This document shows, piece by piece, positions 1 to 5,974 of a stretch of DNA of 5,974 nucleotides; position 1 is the stretch's first letter, and every line of letters begins with the position of its first letter. The notes under the pieces were generated by a model that had not been told where the DNA came from, made no database searches, and worked only from the letters and a program-made list of their open reading frames with translations. The stretch spans positions 1 through 5,974 of the forward strand of contig JAGLNZ010000524.1 of assembly GCA_023139225.1 (NCBI GenBank), written 5' to 3'. The position numbers and the translations under genes were made by a program. Origin of the DNA: Desulfobacula sp. GTDB taxonomy: Bacteria; Desulfobacterota; Desulfobacteria; Desulfobacterales; Desulfobacteraceae.

Positions 1-11
1 CTGCAGATCAA

Positions 12-3000
12 TTACTGATCAAGAGACTTTAAAGCAGAACCAATGATATTGATTATTACAGGAAGGATATAATCCGACATCACCTCTATTTTGGTACCCT
101 GAACCTTTATTCCCGGAACAAGGACGATATGGCTTAAAGGATATTTTTTCAGGGTTGATAATTTTGCATCTGCTGAAAATCCTTCCTGGGTGACGATGAC
201 AAGCCGTGCATACCGGCTTCCGAATGTGGCCAGTTCATCCAGGGCTGAATCAAAATACGTTTCACTGGTAGCATCAATAATGACAAGACAGTCCCGGTCT
301 TTATCAAATTCCGATTTTAACACCGGCAGGTACCATTTGTCTTCAAAGATAAACGGCAGGACTGAATCCGTTTGAAAATGCATGGATGGTTTCTTAAGAA
401 ATGCATCTACAGATTCACCCCCCAGGTAACGATTCTCCCATGCACAGATATCTTTTTGAGAATAGCACTTTTCCATTAAATCCCTTGGTTCAAGCTTTAT
501 ATATTTTTCATTTACCAATGGATCCACCATAACCAGATGGGAATATGCGCTGACACCAAAGGTTTCACTCTCAAATTTATGGGTTTTATGTTCGCGGAAT
601 TCGTTTTTCCAAATAGTGCAATTTCCTCTCAGGCTGGTGATAAAAAGTCTTTTTTTATAGGCCTGGTTTTCAGTTATCACCTTTTGAAGGGTCTGTCTTA
701 GTGCTTGATCCCCTAAGATGGTGTTCACTGCCGGTAAAAAGAATTTAAAATGATCATTCATCTGCCTGGAACGATTGGGGAACTGATAGGACATGACCTT
801 TGAAAAAAACAGGGACAGTGCAAAATAAACCTGTTCATATTGACAGGATAAATCCGGGTTCGAAAAAATATAAGTGCCAAAAGACTCTGAAAATGCCTGG
901 TATGCCTTTCCCTCTTTTTCAGGACCAATCAAGAGTAAATTTTTATGGGAATATTGGGACACGGCTGATAATTTTTCTTTATCCGGGGGCTCAGATGCCA
1001 CTGTCACCACCAGGCTGTCCTCTGTACTGACCCCTTTTAATTTTTCCGGGAATTCCACTTGCAGCGGGGTATTAAAAAACAGCTCCCACAACCGGATAAA
1101 ATTCCGGCATCCGGCTTCGGCTCGCTTATCCAAGGGCACAAAGATGATGATCCCGTCTTCTTCCAGATGTTCAAATATCAATGTTGATAGGATTTCCAGA
1201 CGGTCTTTAGTTGGGGTGGAAAACAGGGTTGAAAAGGGGTCCGGGTCATGGAAAGCAGCACATAGTTTTATTAAATCCGAGTAATATTTCTTTTCTATGT
1301 CATTACGGGCCAGGGTGATCCAGCAAGGTGTGCCTGCCTTTGACAGCAAACTGTCCGGTAAACCCGTGAAAACCTTATTTTTTATATCCATGTCATCTAA
1401 AATATCTGAAACAGACCTGTTATTAATGCCTTTTGTCCTGCCGGCAGTAACAGACTTGGCCATATTTCTCGGCATTTGGCCGGAAAGCCTGCCCCGGGCC
1501 AGTCCAAAATAAAATCCAAATAAAAACATGAAAGGAAGGTCAATAAAAGGCTGGAAATAATCGGGCAACTGGGGCAGGAATACTGCCTTTTCGGCATATT
1601 TTTGAATTTCCTTTTTTTCCCGGTTTTTGGTGCTTACGGCAAAAAAACGTTTCCCGGCTTTATGAAGCGCAGCCATGAAATCCACCCCTTTATCCAGGCG
1701 CCGGGTATTAGTGGCATTTACAAGAAGCAGGTCATCGTCAGCCAGGGGCCTTTGAATAAATTCATCCAGTTCGGAATAGTCAATGGCATTTCCCATGGAA
1801 GTCCAGGCATTCAATTCAAGGTTTAAAGACCCCATTTTTGCAGACCCGATATCATAGAGGGCATCTATGATACAGTGGGAACTGGCGTTCAGGGTCTGTA
1901 TTGTCACCTCCCTGCAGAATTCAACCACTTCCTCATCAAATAACAAGGTATCAATTTTTTCAGAGATTTTTTCCATTTCTGACACAAGCCCTGCGACTTT
2001 TTCTTCCGTTTCCGAGGTTAACCCGCAGATATAAAGGCAGAAAAGGTCCAAAGTAAGCAACATGCATATAGCGCTTTTAAGTGCCGCCACAGTCACCTCT
2101 TCTCCACTGAAAACCGGAATGATCCCTGCACTTTTCCTGACAATAAGGGCCATGTCTGAAAACGGTTTTTCCGTAATCCCCACCATGAGAATATTTTTCT
2201 TGAGGAGCCCGGATGCAAAATCAATCATATCCGAGGTGGTACCGGACCATGAGATCATGACCACCAGGTCCCTGTCCGGATTAATGGAATTTTCAACAGT
2301 ATCAAAGTCCAGGGGAGTGGCTACAATGATGTTGATCCCGGTAAGAAACTGCTCCATGGTTTTTTCAACAATCTCTGCAAGAAGGTAGCTGAATCCGGTG
2401 CTGACAAGGATGATCCGGTTCAATGAAGCAAGTCCGGCTCCGAATCTCCTTTCCAGTAGGCGTTTTTTGATATCCAACTTGGGTATATGACGGTCCGGGC
2501 AGGTATACCGGTTCAATACATCTGTGATTAAGCCGGGTATCTCGAATAAATGTTCCTCGTAAAAGGTTTTTCCGAAATCCTTTTTAAAGGTAATGGGGGT
2601 CAGATAAGTCTGTTCAGGCTGGATATCTGTTCTGATTTTTCCTGAAAAATCTCGGATTTCAAGTTTCCGCAAGACATTATCTGTTCCGGCTTTTGTTTGG
2701 ATTTTGGCAAATATCTGTTCCTGGTCAAGGGCGTAAATATCAACCTGGAACGGTGTCAGAATGGACATTTTCTCCCGTCTGAACCAGGATTCCCGCGTGT
2801 TGGAATCATCATCAAAAAAAATAGGCTCCACGATCACTGATTTTTTTGAATAGGCCTTCATCAGTTTCTGAAGTTTAATACTAGCGGACCGGATCAGGGT
2901 CTGTGGAAAAAGACCCAGGGCGGCATTGATATCCGACACCACCATAAAGTCCGATGTGGCCGGCCGTTTTACAACATATAACGGCCGTTTGTGGGCGGCA

Positions 3001-4553
3001 ATAAAGAGGCGGTCAGTGGAGACGATACTGATTCCGCAAACGGCAAACTGCCCGCCTGACCTTACCATAACTTCCATTGCCCGTATAAATGACAGCTCAT
3101 CAATATCATGTATGGTCTTGTTGTTAAGGGTCTTGAAAATTCCATAATCAATGGACTGGCTGCACACGGAGACATCCTCAAGTCCAAGATCGTGTTGTTT
3201 TTCAATCACCTTGTACCGCTGGCTAGCCATATACGCAGTATCAAAATAATATCCCCAGAGCATGACAAACAATTCAGTTGAATTATTGCTTCTCAGTTTG
3301 ATCTTTGCCACCTGGGTCAGATAATTCCGTATCCTTGATTCAATATCAGAGCTGAATTGACCATTTAACACCACTGCCCTTATTTTTTTTTCATCTATAA
3401 AGGGGTGGGCGTTACGAACAGAGATAGAGGACTGAATGGCCCATCGGCCCTGGGCAATCACCGGCTGGACCATATATTTAAGCAGCAGAGGATGTGAACG
3501 GCCTGGAATGTGGCCTGGCGGCAGATGCCCTTTTTCACCTTTTCCTAGCATGTTTTTCATATAAATTTCCGTCTGGAAATAGGCCAGGGCAGAAGCGGCT
3601 GCAATTCCGTAGACATTGTAGATTCTCTCTGTCCTGTAAAGCGTCCGCCAGTGCACCGGAGGCGTGGTTTTGTTGATGGTCCAGAAATTTTCAAATATAA
3701 GCTGAACTCTGTCGTCTATTTCAGGATTGTGGATACTGTTCGCCAAAACTGAACTGTCAATACTTCGAAACAGGTTTGCAATGCCGTCCGTGGTATAATC
3801 CGACGGCATCGTCACCACGACATCCCTTAAGTATTGCCAGACATATTTTCTGGCATAGGGATTTTTCTGTCCGGGTTTATAGGCCATTCGTCTTGGCTGG
3901 ACAGGGCTTTCATAATCTGCATAACGGTCAAAAATCAGTTTAAATTCATGGAAAAGATCACTTTCTTCAATCGGTGCAGGCACGTTGTCTCGCTTATTGC
4001 GGACCTGTGTTTCAAATCCCATACGCATGAGTTTTTCCACGACAGTCACAGAAAGATCAAAGTCCACAACAAGGCGGTCGATGGTGGCCTTAAACATTTT
4101 GGGAGAATCAATCTTAAAGTATTCCTGGATTTCCGGATTCCCTGCTGTCCCCGGTTCCACCTGTAAAACATTTTGTGTGTCAGTCAAGTCAGACCATCTC
4201 GGGAAGGACCGGGTTTCAATAGATTCTTTTTGATTCTCATGCGGTAGAAACCCCTCAAAGGCGAGTAGCTTTTTCTGATTCTGGGCCATAAAATCAGATT
4301 TTTTGTGAAAGGCTTCATCCATGATTGATACGACCCTAAGTTCTCCTTCATCAAAAACAGGGAACGTCATGAGCCGGTCAATGAGATTGTCGACAGATCC
4401 CAGCTCCCGCCGGATTTTAAGCGTTTCAAGATCACTTCCGATCAAGCCAATACCTGTGCTGTCAGGCGCCCTGTAAACTATGGCCCACATTCCGGTCAAC
4501 ACCCGGTTCAGCCTGTTTTCCGCATCTCCGTAATACACAACGATACCACACAT
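12..4553 (-). CDS. Giant GlmS-like protein: split class II glutamine amidotransferase plus SIS domains (1513 aa)
   Basis: Related to GlmS, which makes glucosamine-6-phosphate from glutamine and fructose-6-phosphate in the cytoplasm. The start is the ATG at 4553, because class II amidotransferases need Cys directly after the initiator Met (MCGIVVYYGD). Seen in order: residues 1-60, amidotransferase start with C2 and YRAPDSTG (27-34); about 62-365, an insertion I do not recognise; 366-550, the rest of that domain with GRWA (369-372), NAHPF (381-385), LNG (396-398) and STE (425-427); 550-680, GlmS-type linker; 712-845, SIS 1 with ISWSGTTSD (767-775); 885-1025, SIS 2; 1028-1037, tail PRNMAKSVTA, matching the GlmS C-terminus; 1041-1513, an extension resembling a second SIS pair. 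By-eye alignment to E. coli GlmS suggests loss of Gln348 (W769), Glu488 (S909), His504 (D925) and Asp123 (S425), but retention of the Cys, Arg73, Asn98-Gly99 and Lys603 equivalents. The frame is intact over 4.5 kb, so it is not a pseudogene. Family membership is firm; the reaction is unknown, and ordinary GlmS activity is doubtful. Confidence 0.85.
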   Translation of the reverse strand: MCGIVVYYGDAENRLNRVLTGMWAIVYRAPDSTGIGLIGSDLETLKIRRELGSVDNLIDRLMTFPVFDEGELRVVSIMDEAFHKKSDFMAQNQKKLLAFEGFLPHENQKESIETRSFPRWSDLTDTQNVLQVEPGTAGNPEIQEYFKIDSPKMFKATIDRLVVDFDLSVTVVEKLMRMGFETQVRNKRDNVPAPIEESDLFHEFKLIFDRYADYESPVQPRRMAYKPGQKNPYARKYVWQYLRDVVVTMPSDYTTDGIANLFRSIDSSVLANSIHNPEIDDRVQLIFENFWTINKTTPPVHWRTLYRTERIYNVYGIAAASALAYFQTEIYMKNMLGKGEKGHLPPGHIPGRSHPLLLKYMVQPVIAQGRWAIQSSISVRNAHPFIDEKKIRAVVLNGQFSSDIESRIRNYLTQVAKIKLRSNNSTELFVMLWGYYFDTAYMASQRYKVIEKQHDLGLEDVSVCSQSIDYGIFKTLNNKTIHDIDELSFIRAMEVMVRSGGQFAVCGISIVSTDRLFIAAHKRPLYVVKRPATSDFMVVSDINAALGLFPQTLIRSASIKLQKLMKAYSKKSVIVEPIFFDDDSNTRESWFRREKMSILTPFQVDIYALDQEQIFAKIQTKAGTDNVLRKLEIRDFSGKIRTDIQPEQTYLTPITFKKDFGKTFYEEHLFEIPGLITDVLNRYTCPDRHIPKLDIKKRLLERRFGAGLASLNRIILVSTGFSYLLAEIVEKTMEQFLTGINIIVATPLDFDTVENSINPDRDLVVMISWSGTTSDMIDFASGLLKKNILMVGITEKPFSDMALIVRKSAGIIPVFSGEEVTVAALKSAICMLLTLDLFCLYICGLTSETEEKVAGLVSEMEKISEKIDTLLFDEEVVEFCREVTIQTLNASSHCIIDALYDIGSAKMGSLNLELNAWTSMGNAIDYSELDEFIQRPLADDDLLLVNATNTRRLDKGVDFMAALHKAGKRFFAVSTKNREKKEIQKYAEKAVFLPQLPDYFQPFIDLPFMFLFGFYFGLARGRLSGQMPRNMAKSVTAGRTKGINNRSVSDILDDMDIKNKVFTGLPDSLLSKAGTPCWITLARNDIEKKYYSDLIKLCAAFHDPDPFSTLFSTPTKDRLEILSTLIFEHLEEDGIIIFVPLDKRAEAGCRNFIRLWELFFNTPLQVEFPEKLKGVSTEDSLVVTVASEPPDKEKLSAVSQYSHKNLLLIGPEKEGKAYQAFSESFGTYIFSNPDLSCQYEQVYFALSLFFSKVMSYQFPNRSRQMNDHFKFFLPAVNTILGDQALRQTLQKVITENQAYKKRLFITSLRGNCTIWKNEFREHKTHKFESETFGVSAYSHLVMVDPLVNEKYIKLEPRDLMEKCYSQKDICAWENRYLGGESVDAFLKKPSMHFQTDSVLPFIFEDKWYLPVLKSEFDKDRDCLVIIDATSETYFDSALDELATFGSRYARLVIVTQEGFSADAKLSTLKKYPLSHIVLVPGIKVQGTKIEVMSDYILPVIINIIGSALKSLDQ

Positions 4554-4570
4554 ATCAGAAGCCCCCCCCC
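4554..4570 (-). promoter_or_regulatory. Atypical ribosome binding region: nine-G tract before the GlmS-like gene
   Basis: Reading the minus strand, a run of nine G (4570-4562) is followed by 8 nt (CTTCTGAT) and then the ATG at 4553-4551. There is no AGGAGG-type site, but a GGGGG stretch can pair with the CCUCC of 16S rRNA using one G-U pair, and its distance is suitable. It is the only plausible Shine-Dalgarno element for the chosen start. Homopolymers of this length are prone to slippage and to sequencing error. Confidence 0.5.
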
Positions 4571-4700
4571 ACTTTTGTCTTTCATATCTGCCTGGTTTAC
4601 TTACGACATAAATCAAACAAATTATCCAGATTTCTTGAATAAAAATTTTCGATAAGCATGAGAAGTACCAACTAACTTACCGTCATTGTAAACAAGCGAT
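4571..4700 (-). other. Intergenic gap between the GFA-family and GlmS-like genes
   Basis: This AT-rich spacer contains no recognisable gene. I see no strong GC-rich hairpin followed by a T run, so there is no convincing terminator for the upstream pair. A GATAAT hexamer (minus strand, 4626-4621) could act as a -10 element for the GlmS-like gene, but no good -35 lies 16-18 nt upstream of it, so the promoter remains tentative. Whether the GlmS-like gene shares a transcript with the upstream pair cannot be decided from sequence alone. Confidence 0.35.
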
Positions 4701-5141
4701 CTAACCTTTGGTTTCTTTGCCCCATCTTTTTTGATATTTGGGCAATTCATCCTCAATTGTATAATAATCACTCTTCTGACTCAACCATATATGCCCCAAG
4801 GTATGAAGGCTTGTTGGATCATCAAGAGAACCTGCTGCCACGGAGATAGTCTCACGGTCTTTGGGGTGCCAGAATAAAGATGACCCGCAAAAGGAGCAAA
4901 ATCCTCTGTACACATCGGGGGTTTCATCTGTTGTGGAATAAAACCATTTTAATCCCTCTTTGTTGATAAAAGAGAGATCTTTTTCCAATATACTTGTATA
5001 TGCCCCAAAATGACCGTGGAACCGTCTGCATTTTGAGCAATGGCAGTTCACCACATCGCGAAGTGTTCCTGTAATTTCATAACGAACTGCGCCGCAAAGA
5101 CAACCGCCTGTAGTCTTTGAATCATTATTGGCAGTGCTCAT
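4701..5141 (-). CDS. GFA family (glutathione-dependent formaldehyde-activating enzyme / CENP-V fold) zinc protein
   Basis: A complete 146-residue protein of usual family length. The zinc-binding pattern is complete: GGCLCGAVRYE near the N-terminus (C14, C16), CHCSKCRRFHG (C33, C35, C38) and FCSFCGSSLFW (C82, C85). In characterised Gfa, the first and last pairs hold a structural zinc and the middle three cysteines hold a second zinc at the active site, where glutathione-formaldehyde adduct formation was proposed. Most family members have no proven substrate, so only the fold and zinc sites are claimed here. There is no signal peptide, so it is probably cytoplasmic. Its ATG overlaps the TGA of the upstream MmgE/PrpD gene by 4 bp and is preceded by AAGGAG, which supports both the start and coupled translation. 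The stop is the TAG at 4703-4701. Confidence 0.92.
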   Translation of the reverse strand: MSTANNDSKTTGGCLCGAVRYEITGTLRDVVNCHCSKCRRFHGHFGAYTSILEKDLSFINKEGLKWFYSTTDETPDVYRGFCSFCGSSLFWHPKDRETISVAAGSLDDPTSLHTLGHIWLSQKSDYYTIEDELPKYQKRWGKETKG

Positions 5142-5974
5142 TTTTTCTCCTTTTTAATGGTGTTGGTGGAAAGCGCAATCAGCTTATCCAGATTTTCTTC
5201 CCGATCAAAATTCATAATCAGGTCCCTTAAGACTATGGCATTGGTTTTGCCCAGTACTGGAGATGTCAGCCATAAAAACTTGTCCTCAAGTTCCTGGTCG
5301 GTGGGGAGTTTGCTGTGGGGATCCCACCTGGCCGACATCTCGCCGGAAGAAAATACTTGTCCTGAAGCTGTAGTGATCTCCACTTCAGATTCAGCTTTTT
5401 GGGGGAATTTTTTCTGGAACCTGTCCTGGGCGATGATGGAGACCTTATCCATCATTTGTCGAATATCTTGATCAAATAATCTTGGAGGAAGAACTTGTTC
5501 CGGACCGACCTCTTTGTCAAGCAGTGCCGCAGCAATAGGAAATGCGATATTATACTGAGCTTCTTCCGTATTTTTGGGATACTCGCAGCTTAAGGCAGCA
5601 GATTCTTTAAAAGTGAAGGCTATAATTTTTTTAATATCTGTAACGTCAACAGTATTTTCAGCCATAATTTTCAAAGCACCGTCCACACCTGGCTGACTCC
5701 ATCGGCAGGCTGAATAGGGCTTGAAATAAAGTTTCATAATTTCATAGGATTTACCCAAAGAATCAATCCATTCGATGTCCGGAGAATCATCAAAAATCGG
5801 GTTAATCCCGGTGAATCCCCTGTCTGCCATCATGGCAGACATCATGGCCACCATGCATCCCCAGCCAATGCTGTCTTTTCCCATGCCCGGGGTTTCAATA
5901 CACTTCATCATAGGGGCAATGGGCGCATGATATTCAGCCGTTCCCAGTGCATTGCATAGTTTATCCCGATCAAG
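5138..5974 (-). CDS. MmgE/PrpD family protein, 5' end beyond the window (C-terminal 278 aa)
   Basis: The frame is open to the window edge, and the residues before the first visible Met (ALGTAEYHAPIAP) are family-like, so the gene continues upstream. About 180-200 residues are probably missing from a family that is usually 450-480 long. The family includes 2-methylcitrate dehydratase (PrpD), cis-aconitate decarboxylase and iminodisuccinate epimerase. Visible hallmarks, numbered in the fragment, are the GKDSIGWG segment (32-39), followed by a helix ending in DRGFTG, and KPYSACRW (85-92), where the helical core passes into the small lid domain. The C-terminus has the usual LPTDQELEDKF and LTSPVLG segments. 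The GKDSIGWG type differs from classical PrpD, so I would not assign methylcitrate dehydratase; the substrate is unknown. It ends in a lysine-rich tail and overlaps the GFA-family gene by 4 bp (ATGA), indicating one operon. Confidence 0.9.
   Translation of the reverse strand, partial: LDRDKLCNALGTAEYHAPIAPMMKCIETPGMGKDSIGWGCMVAMMSAMMADRGFTGINPIFDDSPDIEWIDSLGKSYEIMKLYFKPYSACRWSQPGVDGALKIMAENTVDVTDIKKIIAFTFKESAALSCEYPKNTEEAQYNIAFPIAAALLDKEVGPEQVLPPRLFDQDIRQMMDKVSIIAQDRFQKKFPQKAESEVEITTASGQVFSSGEMSARWDPHSKLPTDQELEDKFLWLTSPVLGKTNAIVLRDLIMNFDREENLDKLIALSTNTIKKEKK
5147..5152 (-). promoter_or_regulatory. Shine-Dalgarno site of the GFA-family gene
   Basis: AAGGAG on the minus strand, five A residues before the ATG at 5141-5139. 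It lies inside the last codons of the upstream gene (encoding the Lys-Lys-Glu-Lys-Lys end), so a ribosome finishing that gene ends on top of this start. It fixes the GFA-family start. Confidence 0.8.

Noticed and set aside
874..1284. Plus-strand open frames lying inside the GlmS-like gene (this is the longest).
   Set aside because: They lie opposite a conserved, continuous coding frame, have no family resemblance, and are the usual shadows of a long gene.
1488..1560. A hydrophobic, Phe-rich stretch in the large protein (about residues 999-1022) that resembles a membrane segment.
   Set aside because: It aligns with the hydrophobic core helix of the GlmS SIS 2 domain just before the PRN-AKSVT tail, so it is a buried helix of a soluble fold.
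1397..1597. A 66-residue minus-strand frame within the GlmS-like gene, with several cysteines.
   Set aside because: It overlaps the conserved SIS 2 and C-terminal tail coding region in another frame and has no recognisable domain.
4554..4616. A longer reading of the GlmS-like gene starting at the ATG at 4616, adding 21 residues.
   Set aside because: It would bury the catalytic Cys, which must be N-terminal after Met removal in class II amidotransferases; the added residues are not family-like, and they include translation of the G tract.
4571..4700. A possible terminator or attenuator between the GFA-family and GlmS-like genes.
   Set aside because: Only short, imperfect complementary stretches are visible (for example TTGTTTAC against GTAAACCA), with no GC-rich stem followed by a T run.
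1..5974. Mobile elements, CRISPR arrays, tRNA or rRNA genes, or phage genes.
   Set aside because: Reading both strands gave no regularly spaced repeats, transposase motifs, terminal inverted repeats or RNA-gene signatures; nearly all the sequence is accounted for by three conserved coding regions.

Overview
The window holds three genes, all on the minus strand and read from high to low coordinates, with no sign of RNA genes, CRISPR, insertion sequences or phage. Base composition is moderate. An MmgE/PrpD-family gene next to a GFA-family gene, together with protein composition, suggests a proteobacterium-like anaerobe, perhaps a Desulfobacterota (sulfate reducer-like) genome. That placement is an inference with low confidence, because nothing in the window is a taxonomic marker.

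Layout in transcription order. (1) Positions 5974-5138 carry the C-terminal 278 residues of an MmgE/PrpD-family protein; its 5' end lies outside the window. (2) Positions 5141-4701 carry a complete 146-residue GFA/CENP-V-fold zinc protein. Its ATG overlaps the upstream TGA by 4 bp, so these two form a translationally coupled pair. (3) After a 147-bp gap containing an unusual run of nine G on the coding strand, positions 4553-12 carry a very large (1513-residue) GlmS-like protein.

The large protein is the main interest. By eye it has the full architecture of glutamine:fructose-6-phosphate amidotransferase: an N-terminal-Cys class II amidotransferase, the GlmS-type linker, two SIS domains and the GlmS C-terminal tail. 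It is about 2.5 times the normal length (about 610 residues). The extra length lies in two places: about 300 residues inserted inside the amidotransferase domain, and a C-terminal extension of about 470 residues that looks like a second, strongly diverged pair of SIS domains. Several residues needed for GlmS isomerase chemistry appear replaced, while most glutaminase residues are kept. It may therefore be a diverged amidotransferase with a different acceptor substrate, or a regulatory relative, rather than the housekeeping GlmS. The first two genes look metabolic (a 2-methylcitrate dehydratase-like fold and a possible thiol-adduct enzyme), and the sequence shows no clear functional link between them and the large gene.
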